A DNA stretch of 64,000 nucleotides from JAFDVL01 sp963794955. Its GTDB lineage: Bacteria; Acidobacteriota; Blastocatellia; RBC074. The notes below the pieces were generated by a model. It did no database searches. It had not been told where the DNA came from and saw only the letters and a list, made by a program, of their open reading frames with translations. A program made the position numbers and the translations under genes. Location: NCBI GenBank assembly GCA_963794955.1, contig CAWCGF010000008.1:1-64000 (forward strand), written 5' to 3'. This document shows, piece by piece, positions 37,047 through 44,683 of the stretch; position 1 is the first letter of the stretch, and each line of letters starts with the position of its first letter.

Positions 37047-38432
37047 TCAAAGCAACGGCAATTGCACCGTGAACTGGGTGCCTTTATCAAGGGCGCTTTC
37101 AGCTATAATTTTGCCGCCGTGCGAATCTACAATCCATTTGACGATAGCCAGTCCCAGGCCAAACCCTTGCACGGTTTTGTCGCTGGTGCTGCGCGAATGG
37201 CGAAAGAAACGTTCGAAGATATGCGGCAAATCTTCTTCGGGAATGCCGCGTCCGGTATCACTGACACTAAGCACTGCGTGCGGGTCTTCCTGCGTGAGTT
37301 GCAGCCGAATCGTGCCGTCAGCAGGCGTGTATTTGATGGCATTATCGAGCAGGTTCAAGAGCAGTTGCTTTAAGCGCTGGGCATCACCATTTACTTGTAG
37401 TGGCACGGTGTTAGGTGGCGTATACAGCAACCGTTGTCCTTTATCTTCCGCCAGCGGCGTGAGGTATTCGATGACTTGAGCGCACAACTCATCCAAAGCC
37501 AGCGGCTCGCATTGCAAAAGTGTTTGTCCGGCATCCGCACGCGCGAGCATCAGCAAATCTTCCACCAGCCGCGAGAGCCGAATGATTTCTTCCAGGTTCG
37601 AGGTCAAAACACTACGATATTCTTCCGGCTTGCGTTCGCGGCGGAGCGCAATTTCAATGTCGCCGCGCATCACGGCCAGCGGCGTTCGCAATTCGTGCGA
37701 GGCGTCGGCGGTGAATTGCCGTTGCCGCTCAAAGGCTGCTTGCAAGCGCGCAATCATGCGATTGAACGTCACGGCCAGGCGTCCCAACTCATCCATTTTG
37801 GCAGGCACTTGCACGCGCTTGGCAAGATCGCCCGCTTCGATTTCTTCGGCGGCGCGGGTCAAGCGATCTACGGGAAACAACGCTTGATTCGCCAGCAATA
37901 AGCCGCCATAGCTGCCGAGTAACAACGCCGCCGGCCCGGCAATGGCCAGCAGAATGATCAATTGCTTACGGGCTTTTTGTAAGGGGCTAAGTGATTGTCC
38001 GACGCGGATGAAAAAGATTTGCCCTTCGTTATCTTTAGTGCGTTGCAGCGCGACGCGGATTTGCTCCCCCGTTGACAACCTTACCGTAGAGAAGTGGACG
38101 ATATCGTCCGTTACGCGCCGAATTTCATCTAAATCAACTTGTAACTGGTGCGTCTTGTCAGGAATCGGCTCATCGGTAATGGTGCCATCGTCACTGATGA
38201 TTTGCACGACCTGCGGGGCAACAAGCATCTGTTCAGTATGATCAGGATTGTAAGCCTCTTCGCTGACTTCCTCCTGACTCATACGCCGTTCGATATTGCG
38301 TGCGGTGGAGGCTAACGAATCATCTATGATGGTGACGAGGCTGCGCGCCAGATAGGTGTAGATCGCAACGCTGAAGAACACGAGAACGGCGGTTAGCAGG
38401 GCTAGGTAGTAGAGAGTGAGTTTCACCCGCAT
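37047..38432 (-). CDS. Two-component sensor histidine kinase
   Basis: The 461-residue protein has two membrane helices (about 9-29 and 160-183) around a periplasmic sensor, a HAMP domain, the phosphoacceptor HELRTPL near residue 246, and an ATP-binding domain with NLLDNAIKY, DTGRGIPEEDL and GFGLGLAIVKW. It should pair with the OmpR-type regulator at 40156-40842; the two genes are on the same strand but separated by 1.7 kb of unrelated genes. The signal is unknown. Confidence 0.92.
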   Translation of the reverse strand: MRVKLTLYYLALLTAVLVFFSVAIYTYLARSLVTIIDDSLASTARNIERRMSQEEVSEEAYNPDHTEQMLVAPQVVQIISDDGTITDEPIPDKTHQLQVDLDEIRRVTDDIVHFSTVRLSTGEQIRVALQRTKDNEGQIFFIRVGQSLSPLQKARKQLIILLAIAGPAALLLGSYGGLLLANQALFPVDRLTRAAEEIEAGDLAKRVQVPAKMDELGRLAVTFNRMIARLQAAFERQRQFTADASHELRTPLAVMRGDIEIALRRERKPEEYRSVLTSNLEEIIRLSRLVEDLLMLARADAGQTLLQCEPLALDELCAQVIEYLTPLAEDKGQRLLYTPPNTVPLQVNGDAQRLKQLLLNLLDNAIKYTPADGTIRLQLTQEDPHAVLSVSDTGRGIPEEDLPHIFERFFRHSRSTSDKTVQGFGLGLAIVKWIVDSHGGKIIAESALDKGTQFTVQLPLL

Positions 38433-38637
38433 AATCTAAATGAAACATCAGCCTTTCACTTGAAACAAATTGGACATTGACGACTGCAACCATTCTCTCA
38501 TATTTGTGCTGCGCAGGGTGCGAAGGAAGTAATGACGCTTGCCATTATCTGAGGTTCCTAAACAGACACGCCCCAAAAAAAATGTCTCGGCGTGGCATCT
38601 ACGAAACCTGATAGTTTCATTAATTAATACGCGTTAC

Positions 38638-39036
38638 TCATTGCGAGTCAATGCGGCTGGATTGAATCGCGACGATTTGCCAGCCTGCGGCTCGCTTGGC
38701 ATACACGTGCATTGTCCGGTAATACCCCTTCATATGGTGTCCTTTATATTGCCAGTCAGCCGTGTCAAGTGAAGTCATAATGGCGGCTCCATCATAGACC
38801 CGGATTTCGACATTATCCCGGCTCATCGTATTTACCTGCACATCTCCTATTTCAATATCCGCGATGAACTCGGCCTTCTCTTGCCCTGTTAACGCATCCG
38901 TAAAAACGCATCGGTCATCCATAAGCCGATGCAGCGTTGCCGTGTCTTTTTGGATGAGCGCTGCAACCCACTCTTCGTTCATCTGCCGGAGAATTTGCTC
39001 TGGTTGTCTGTCTTCCGTAGGTTCGATTAATGTCAT
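38638..39036 (-). CDS. SnoaL/DUF4440-like (NTF2 fold) protein
   Basis: The 132-residue cytoplasmic protein shows the DUF4440 pattern: LRQMNEEWVAALIQKDTATLHRLMDDRCVFTDA, then VEIRVYDGAAIMTSLDTADW and YYRTMHVYAKRAAGWQIVAIQSS. The fold is a small cone-shaped alpha+beta barrel that can bind ligands or act as an enzyme; the role here is unknown. It follows the HTH regulator on the same strand. Confidence 0.8.
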   Translation of the reverse strand: MTLIEPTEDRQPEQILRQMNEEWVAALIQKDTATLHRLMDDRCVFTDALTGQEKAEFIADIEIGDVQVNTMSRDNVEIRVYDGAAIMTSLDTADWQYKGHHMKGYYRTMHVYAKRAAGWQIVAIQSSRIDSQ

Positions 39037-39089
39037 TTCTTTCCCTTCTTGGTCGGCTTCGCTTCATCCACTCTTACTACTAGATCGCC

Positions 39090-39374
39090 TTACAAGATTT
39101 TCGAGGTTCGTTTTCGACTAGCGCTCGCTTTTAGCTGCAAATTATCCGTTTCCTTGCCCTCTTGTACGACTGTGAGCAAGTCGCCAGGCTGACACTTCAA
39201 CACCTCACAGAGACGCCCAAGCATCGTAAGGCTTACCTGTTTTACTTGGCTATTCCAAATTTTCGCGGCTTCAGATGGATACGCATCAAGCGCCTTCTGC
39301 AATTGATAGGCATTCGTAATTCCACATTTAATAGCGATTCTCTGAACGTCAAGCTTAACTTCCATAGCGATCAT
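39090..39374 (-). CDS. XRE/Cro-like HTH regulator
   Basis: The product, about 94 residues from MIAMEVKLDV, has a helix-turn-helix of the XRE type (ITNAYQLQKALDAYPSEAAKIWNSQV and LTMLGRLCEVLKCQPGDLLTVV) and a basic tail. Such small solo regulators commonly repress their own and a divergent promoter. A palindromic operator candidate (39421-39447) and a half site (39376-39384, right before the start) lie upstream. Start at 39374 or 39365 cannot be decided. The stretch from here to 40010 is more AT-rich than its surroundings, a possible transfer. Confidence 0.78.
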   Translation of the reverse strand: MIAMEVKLDVQRIAIKCGITNAYQLQKALDAYPSEAAKIWNSQVKQVSLTMLGRLCEVLKCQPGDLLTVVQEGKETDNLQLKASASRKRTSKIL

Positions 39375-39375
39375 C

Positions 39376-39447
39376 TTATTACACGGAAAAATAATATGCA
39401 ATTGCTGTATTATGCTTGCGGTGTAATATACTCTCAGTGTATTACAC
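39376..39447. promoter_or_regulatory. Palindromic operator and half site between divergent HTH and peptide genes
   Basis: GTGTAATATA (39421-39430) and TGTATTACAC (39438-39447) form a dyad with a 7-bp spacer and one mismatch. A third copy of the half site, TTATTACAC, lies at 39376-39384 against the regulator start. Binding of the HTH protein is an inference from position. Confidence 0.6.
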
Positions 39448-39484
39448 ACCCCCTCACTAACATTCAAACAAAAAGGAGTAAGCT

Positions 39485-39649
39485 ATGAAGATAACGTCCG
39501 TATTACGAGTAACAGCGACTCATCCAATTTCACTTGTGGAGGTAAGGAGAGTTGGATTAGTGCGACATGAATATGCGCATTTTGCCACTCATTATTGGAA
39601 GGAGCACAACCAAGCTACAGTGTGCAGTTCTTTCTGTCCGTTGAATTGA
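39485..39649 (+). CDS. Small peptide gene (54 aa)
   Basis: The ATG at 39485 has a strong AAGGAG at the right distance. The peptide begins MKITSVLRVTATHPISLVEV, has an aromatic, His-rich middle (HEYAHFATHYWKEH) and ends with two Cys (VCSSFCPLN). No signal peptide or membrane helix. It starts 38 bases after the palindromic operator and faces away from the HTH gene. I recognise no family. The strong ribosome site argues that it is real. Confidence 0.55.
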   Translation: MKITSVLRVTATHPISLVEVRRVGLVRHEYAHFATHYWKEHNQATVCSSFCPLN

Positions 39650-39729
39650 GATGATGCGACTACCTTGACAGGAGTTGGCGCATTGTTTTTGAGAAACAAC
39701 ATATGTCAATTTCTATAGGAGTATTTCAC

Positions 39730-40011
39730 ATGAATCAGAAACAGAGGGCTAAATGGGCACGTACCAGAACCAAAGGGATGTGGCGTTTTGTGTTGTTGTA
39801 TGGGGTCTTATGCTGGGGAGGGGGCATGATTATCGCCACCTCGACCTTGATCTACGGGTGGGGCAAATTGAGCATTATTGTGCCCATTTATTTAGTTGCT
39901 GGGTTGGTAGTCGGGCTAGCTTGTTGGTTTGTGGGCGAATATAAATATCGAAAGAGTGCTAACAACGACTCCTTAGTTGATAGCAACCCTTCCAACGCAG
40001 ATGCCGCCTAA
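39730..40011 (+). CDS. Small two-helix membrane protein (93 aa)
   Basis: Start at 39730 follows TAGGAG. Residues MNQKQRAKWARTRTKGMWRF are basic and cytoplasmic, then two helices (VLLYGVLCWGGGMIIATSTLIY and LSIIVPIYLVAGLVVGLACWFVG) and a polar tail. It resembles small membrane proteins of unknown function found in many phyla. It lies 80 bases after the 54-residue peptide and is probably cotranscribed with it. Confidence 0.7.
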   Translation: MNQKQRAKWARTRTKGMWRFVLLYGVLCWGGGMIIATSTLIYGWGKLSIIVPIYLVAGLVVGLACWFVGEYKYRKSANNDSLVDSNPSNADAA

Positions 40012-40155
40012 CATCTCCTTCAACCAGCGTGCAGTGCAGCGGCGGTAGACTGATTAAGCGGTAGCTATTTAGTATGGGGCATTAAACATGCTCGCCGCTT
40101 CTGCCAAAGAAACGCCATGCTTCGCCCCTTGCTTTCTGTTTTGGAGAGATGGCAT

Positions 40156-40842
40156 TCAAACTTCATCAAGCGCCTTTTCCGGAGTTTTCAGCATGTACCC
40201 AACGCCGCGTATGGTATGAATCAGTTTGAGTTCTTGGTTCCGATCAATCTTGTTGCGCAGGTAATTGATGTACACGTCAATCACGTTTGTGAGCGCATCG
40301 AAGGTTTCGTGCCAGACCTTTTCCGAGAGAGTTTCGCGCGATAAGATTTCATCTGGATGGCGCATAAAGAATTCCAGGAGGTTGAATTCCTTGCCCGTTA
40401 ATTGCACCTCTTCGCCACCGCGTGTGACTTTGCGATGAATTAAATCCAACACCAAATCGCCAATTTGCAGCTTTGTTACATCTTCAGCGCGGCGTAGCAA
40501 GGCGCGAATGCGTGCTAATAGCTCGGCAAACGCGAAGGGCTTGGTTACATAATCGTCGGCTCCGCTGTCGAGTCCCTGCACTTTCATCTCTGTCGAGTCG
40601 CGTGCGGTCAGCATTAAAATCGGTGTTTTGATGTTCGCTGCGCGCAACTCACGCGCTACCGCGAAGCCATCCAGTCCAGGCAACGTCACGTCGAGTAGAA
40701 TGAGATCAAATTTGGTTTCTTTGCCAGCTCGAAGTCCGTTGTCGCCATCGTAAGCTACGTCCGCCTGAAACCCTTCTTCCTCTAGCCCGCGTTTGAGCAG
40801 GTCGGCCATTTTCGGTTCATCTTCAATTACTAATACACGCAT
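40156..40842 (-). CDS. OmpR/PhoB-type response regulator
   Basis: The 228-residue protein has a receiver domain (MRVLVIEDEPKMADLL, phosphoacceptor Asp in LILLDVTLPG, LTARDS, KPFAFAELLARI) and a winged-helix DNA-binding domain (LTGKEFNLLEFFMRHPDEILSRE, then VIDVYINYLRNKID and IHTIRGVGYML). It is the expected partner of the kinase at 37047-38432. Confidence 0.93.
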   Translation of the reverse strand: MRVLVIEDEPKMADLLKRGLEEEGFQADVAYDGDNGLRAGKETKFDLILLDVTLPGLDGFAVARELRAANIKTPILMLTARDSTEMKVQGLDSGADDYVTKPFAFAELLARIRALLRRAEDVTKLQIGDLVLDLIHRKVTRGGEEVQLTGKEFNLLEFFMRHPDEILSRETLSEKVWHETFDALTNVIDVYINYLRNKIDRNQELKLIHTIRGVGYMLKTPEKALDEV

Positions 40843-40916
40843 ACAGTTTCCCCTATTCTTTCTTCGTTAACTATGGGGAGGGACAACTAATTTATCACAA
40901 GGCAGGGCGTTTTGGC

Positions 40917-41276
40917 TTATCTTTTAACGGTTTGCGCGAGCCACGTTAGATAATCTGCGGAGCCAGTTTCAATGGGCAAGGCGATGATTTCAGGCGTTTG
41001 GTAGGGGTGGTTGGCTTTGATGGTTGCTTCTACTTGTGGATAGCTGGCACACAACGTTTTGATGAGCAACAGATGCTCGGTGGCCCTTTCGATCTGTCCT
41101 TGCCACCGATATACCGAAGTGCTTGGCGACAGCATTTGTACACAGGCGGCTACTTCGGTTTCGACCAGGGCTTGCGCGATTTTCTCGGCTTGCTCGAATG
41201 TTTCAGTCGTCGTTAGCACTACGATTGCAGCTTGCGGGTTGCGGATGACAGATTGTTCGGAAGGATGATCGTTCAT
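40917..41276 (-). CDS. cutA: CutA divalent-cation tolerance protein
   Basis: The 119-residue protein forms a trimeric ferredoxin-like fold: AAIVVLTTTETFEQAEKIAQALVE, AACVQMLSPSTSVYRWQGQIE, LLIKT and NHPYQTPEIIALPI, all family signatures. It is the last gene of the minus-strand run that starts with meaB. Confidence 0.92.
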   Translation of the reverse strand: MNDHPSEQSVIRNPQAAIVVLTTTETFEQAEKIAQALVETEVAACVQMLSPSTSVYRWQGQIERATEHLLLIKTLCASYPQVEATIKANHPYQTPEIIALPIETGSADYLTWLAQTVKR

Positions 41277-41340
41277 TATCGAAGTTTCTTAAGCCATCAA
41301 AGATCGTCAGTTCGTCTCTTCTTGCATCCGCATTTCGCAA

Positions 41341-42192
41341 TTACCTGATCCACTCGCCGGAATAGACTGCACGAGCTTCACCTGTTTGCGTTACGACCCC
41401 ATCATTGCGCCATTCGACTTCAAGCTTGCCTTTGGCCGTTTGTACTGTCACGGTGCGTTCCACCAGTTCATTGAGCATAGCAGCCAATGCCGCGCCGCAT
41501 GAGCCAGTACCGGAAGCCAGCGTTTCGCCCACGCCGCGTTCCCAAAAGCGGACTTCGATTTCGTTCCGGTTGAGGACGCGCACAAACTCCACGTTGGTGT
41601 GCTCTGGAAACAGAGGATGCTCTTCAATCGCTGCGCCGATTCTGCGCCAGTTCACTTGTGCGAAGTCATCCACGAAAATGCTGCAATGCGGATTGCCCAT
41701 CGAAGTCGCCGTAAATTCGATGTCATGCCCTTCAATATGCAGGTGTTGCTTAATCACTTTTTCCAGCGGCGGAGCAAGGTTGACCGGAATTTCAGGGCTG
41801 GCAAATTTGGGTGTGCCAACCTCCATTTTGAAGACGCAATAGCCGCCTTCCCGCTCAAGCAGCGACAGCGCCTTCACGCCGGCTGCTGTTGCAATCCGCA
41901 TCTTCGGCTTGATCCAGCGTTCGGCTACACACACATAAGCAGCAACACATCGCGTACCGTTCCCGGAAATTGGCGTTTCGCCGCCGTCCGCGTTGTACAA
42001 GCGAATTTCAAAGTCAGCGTCGTCTACTTTTTTGCGATCCAGCACGACTTCTAACCCGTCTGCACCCGCCCCAAAATGACGATCACAGATGCGCCGGGCA
42101 AACTCGCCGTAATTCGTGGTGACGGTGCGTAATTCCGATTCACGCATCACGATGAAATCATTGCCGAGGGCTTGGTATTTATGAAATTGCAT
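41341..42192 (-). CDS. dapF: Diaminopimelate epimerase
   Basis: It converts LL- to meso-diaminopimelate for lysine and peptidoglycan. The 283-residue product begins MQFHKYQALGNDFIVM; the two catalytic Cys lie in ISGNGTRCVA and GTGSCGAALA, and HFGAGADGLE is typical. The frame extends to 42264 only by translating the heptamer array at 42194-42228, so 42192 is the true start. The array supplies AAAGGA five bases before the ATG on the minus strand. Confidence 0.94.
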   Translation of the reverse strand: MQFHKYQALGNDFIVMRESELRTVTTNYGEFARRICDRHFGAGADGLEVVLDRKKVDDADFEIRLYNADGGETPISGNGTRCVAAYVCVAERWIKPKMRIATAAGVKALSLLEREGGYCVFKMEVGTPKFASPEIPVNLAPPLEKVIKQHLHIEGHDIEFTATSMGNPHCSIFVDDFAQVNWRRIGAAIEEHPLFPEHTNVEFVRVLNRNEIEVRFWERGVGETLASGTGSCGAALAAMLNELVERTVTVQTAKGKLEVEWRNDGVVTQTGEARAVYSGEWIR

Positions 42193-42193
42193 A

Positions 42194-42228
42194 TTTGTCC
42201 TTTGTCCTTTGTCCTTTGTCCTTTGTCC
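42194..42228. repeat. Five tandem TTTGTCC heptamers upstream of dapF
   Basis: Five exact copies fill 42194-42228. On the minus strand they read GGACAAA repeatedly and end two bases before the dapF ATG, so they provide the only ribosome-site-like sequence. A related inverted word (GACAAAGGGTCAATGACAAA) lies at 42259-42278. Confidence 0.95.
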
Positions 42229-42282
42229 CTTGCTTCCAATAAACAAGCAAATGACCAGTGACAAAGGGTCAATGACAAATAG

Positions 42283-43182
42283 CTAAAAGTGTGTGAACTT
42301 TCTGAACTCATCTACGCGGTCTGCGATTTCAGAACGCGTCAAGCGCCGTAGCCGATCACAACTGAATTCTTCGACATTGAAGGACGCCATCACCGAGCCG
42401 TGAATAATCGCACGGCGGATGGTGGCCTCATCTAAATTATCGTGCTTGGCAAGGTATCCCATAAAGCCGCCCGCGAAGCTGTCGCCTGCGCCCGTCGGGT
42501 CAAACACGCTTTCAAGTGGAAATGCTACGGTAGCAAAGTAGGAGTCTTTCGTAAACAATGCTGCGCCGTATTCGCCACGTTTGACGATCAGCATTTTCGG
42601 GCCGAAGGTCAAAATCTTGCGTGCGGCTTTGATGAGGTTGGCTTCGCCTGCTAATTCACGAGCTTCGGCGTCGTTGATGATGATGCAATCCACGACGGCG
42701 AGTGTCTTCATCAGTTCTTCGCGCGCGCTGGCAATCCAATAATTCATCGTATCCATCGCCACAAATTGGCAATCCACTTGTTCGCGTACTTCGCGTTGCA
42801 ACGAGGGTTGAATATTGGCCAGAAACAGATACGGCGATTTCTTGGCGGCGTCGGAAAGCTGCGGTTTGAAATCGCCGAAGACATTGAGTTGAGTATCCAG
42901 CGTCTTGGCAGTGTTCAAGTCAAAGCCATATTCGCCCGCCCAGAAAAAGGTTTTGCCACCGGTGATACGTTGCAGGTTTTCCGTGTTGATTTGGCGTTCA
43001 CGAAACACCGACATATCCTCTTCGGTGTAATCTTCGCCTACCACGCCCACCACGGCGACATCGCTGAAATACGATGCCGAAACCGAAAAATGCATTGCCG
43101 CCCCGCCCAGGCTGCGTTCGCGCATGCCGAATGGGCTTTTGACTGAATCAATCGCTACCGAACCAACTACCAAAAGTGACAT
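42283..43182 (-). CDS. PfkB-family sugar/nucleoside kinase
   Basis: The 299-residue kinase has SLLVVGSVAIDSVKSPFG at the N-terminus, a GGAAMHFSVSASYF substrate site and the PfkB signature DPTGAGDSFAGGFMGYLA with the catalytic Asp near residue 235. It phosphorylates a sugar or nucleoside; given mtnP two genes upstream, adenosine or a methylthioribose-like product is possible but unproven. Its ATG overlaps the TAA of the TPR gene by one base (TAATG). Confidence 0.85.
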   Translation of the reverse strand: MSLLVVGSVAIDSVKSPFGMRERSLGGAAMHFSVSASYFSDVAVVGVVGEDYTEEDMSVFRERQINTENLQRITGGKTFFWAGEYGFDLNTAKTLDTQLNVFGDFKPQLSDAAKKSPYLFLANIQPSLQREVREQVDCQFVAMDTMNYWIASAREELMKTLAVVDCIIINDAEARELAGEANLIKAARKILTFGPKMLIVKRGEYGAALFTKDSYFATVAFPLESVFDPTGAGDSFAGGFMGYLAKHDNLDEATIRRAIIHGSVMASFNVEEFSCDRLRRLTRSEIADRVDEFRKFTHF

Positions 43183-43682
43183 TAGCTTTTCTGTTTCCCT
43201 TCTTTGTTTGAGGCTGCCGCTTGCAGTTCTTCCAAGCGTTTTTTCGCGTCCGCAAAATATTTACTATCGGGCGAATCTTTCACCACCAGACTCAGGTAAT
43301 GAATTGCCTTATCCTTATCACTAAGGCGGCGATAGACCTCGCCAAGCAAGTAATACACTTCATCCATTTTCGAGAAGCCAGGATTTGTATCAATGACTTC
43401 TTCTAGGCGATCAGCGATGGCTTTATTGACGCGCGTGGCCGCTTCTGGATTATCTTTGTCAGGCTTTTTCTTGAAATATTGCCAGGCTACGTCCAAATGA
43501 TGCGCCGACTCTTTTTCCATCAGCGGATCGCGTTTCGGTGCCACCGGGCCGCGATTGACCTGGGCATAGACACCGCTCAAAGCACAAAAGCCATCGGCAC
43601 AATTGCCGCCCACAAGCGCGCTCACGCCAGCAAATGCCAACACAATTACAAATAAAAACCCAACGTTCGACCTCGTCTTCAT
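43182..43682 (-). CDS. Exported TPR-like protein (BamD-like repeats)
   Basis: The 166-residue product has a signal peptide (VGFLFVIVLAFAGVSALVGG) and helical repeats: AWQYFKKKP, VNKAIADRLEEVIDTNPGF, VYYLLGEVYRRLSDKDKAIHYL and YFADAKKRLEEL. These resemble the TPR units of BamD/YfiO. AAGGAGG precedes the start. It is coupled to the PfkB gene. Confidence 0.75.
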   Translation of the reverse strand: MKTRSNVGFLFVIVLAFAGVSALVGGNCADGFCALSGVYAQVNRGPVAPKRDPLMEKESAHHLDVAWQYFKKKPDKDNPEAATRVNKAIADRLEEVIDTNPGFSKMDEVYYLLGEVYRRLSDKDKAIHYLSLVVKDSPDSKYFADAKKRLEELQAAASNKEGKQKS

Positions 43683-43700
43683 AAATACCTCCTTGACGAA

Positions 43701-44570
43701 CTAATCGAAATATTTGCCAATGATTGCCGCCAGCCGTTGTTTCGCTTCGGCGGAAACGGCTCCAGGTTGCGTCAGCACGGCATGCTTGAGCGCCGCTCCG
43801 CATTTGCAAGTGCGTTCCTGTGTAGCCACCAAGCGCACCGCCTCACGAATCAATTGCTGCGCGTTGGCGGAATTTTTGTTCAGATACTCAATCACCATTT
43901 CCACAGTCACATCATCATGATCGGGATGCCAGCAATCGTAATCAGTCACGAGCGCCATTGTCGCATAGCAAATCTCTGCTTCGCGCGCGAGCTTGGCTTC
44001 CTGCAAATTCGTCATGCCAATGACATCCATGCCCCACGAACGATAGAGCCGCGATTCAGCTAACGTCGAAAACGCTGGCCCTTCCATACAGCAATAGGTG
44101 CCGCCACGATGCAGCTTGAGTCCCGCGACCGTTTTGCTGGCCGCTTCAAGTGTATCGCACAAGGCGTCGCAAACCGGATGTGCGAAGGTGATGTGCGCGA
44201 CGATGCCTTCGCCAAAGAAGGTCGAAACACGTCCTCGTGTGCGATCAAAAAATTGATCGGGAATCAGAAAGTCTGTCGGCGCGTATTGTTCCTGCAACGA
44301 GCCAACCGCCGACGCCGAAATAATGCGCTCGACGCCGAGCATTTTCATCCCATAGATATTGGCGCGAAACGGCAATTCTGACGGCTGTAATTTGTGACCG
44401 CGCCCGTGTCGTGCCAGGAAGGCCACCGCCTGGCCTTCCAGCGTGCCTAGAATGTAATTATCCGAAGGCTTCCCGAACGGCGTGTCGAGGCTGACTTCAC
44501 GAACCTCGCTCAAACCTTCCATTTGGTACAGCCCGCTGCCGCCGATAATGCCGATTTTTGCTTGTTCCAT
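43701..44570 (-). CDS. mtnP: S-methyl-5'-thioadenosine phosphorylase
   Basis: It splits methylthioadenosine with phosphate, salvaging adenine and methylthioribose-1-phosphate. Start MEQAKIGIIGGSGLYQMEGL at 44570; the frame is open to 44615 through the inverted repeat IR5. GGTYCCMEGPAFSTLAESRLY and GMDVIGMTNLQEAKLAREAEICYATMALVTDYDCWH are family signatures, read here in parts (MEGPAFSTLAES, GMTNLQEAKLA, TDYDCWH). The 289-residue length is normal. Confidence 0.93.
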   Translation of the reverse strand: MEQAKIGIIGGSGLYQMEGLSEVREVSLDTPFGKPSDNYILGTLEGQAVAFLARHGRGHKLQPSELPFRANIYGMKMLGVERIISASAVGSLQEQYAPTDFLIPDQFFDRTRGRVSTFFGEGIVAHITFAHPVCDALCDTLEAASKTVAGLKLHRGGTYCCMEGPAFSTLAESRLYRSWGMDVIGMTNLQEAKLAREAEICYATMALVTDYDCWHPDHDDVTVEMVIEYLNKNSANAQQLIREAVRLVATQERTCKCGAALKHAVLTQPGAVSAEAKQRLAAIIGKYFD

Positions 44571-44585
44571 CGCTTCTTCTCCGAA

Positions 44586-44673
44586 AATGTAGAGCAAACT
44601 TTCCGGGTTGCCCATGACTCCTTAGTCACTTCTTGGGGAGTACAGGCACAACCTGGAAAGTTTGCTCTACATT
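44586..44673. repeat. 25-nt inverted repeat with one mismatch (IR5)
   Basis: Arms 44586-44610 (contains TGTAGAGCAAACTTTCC) and 44649-44673 pair with one mismatch across a 38-nt centre. It lies between the ppiC stop and the mtnP start, so it is inside a probable operon. Confidence 0.9.
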
Positions 44674-44683
44674 AAAGTCCAAT

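Noticed and set aside
42194..42228. CRISPR array
   Set aside because: Units are 7 bp with no spacers. The 252-bp repeats at 1758 are coding and directly abutting, also not CRISPR.
42193..42264. Longer start for dapF
   Set aside because: The added residues are only the translation of heptamer repeats (KGQRTKD).
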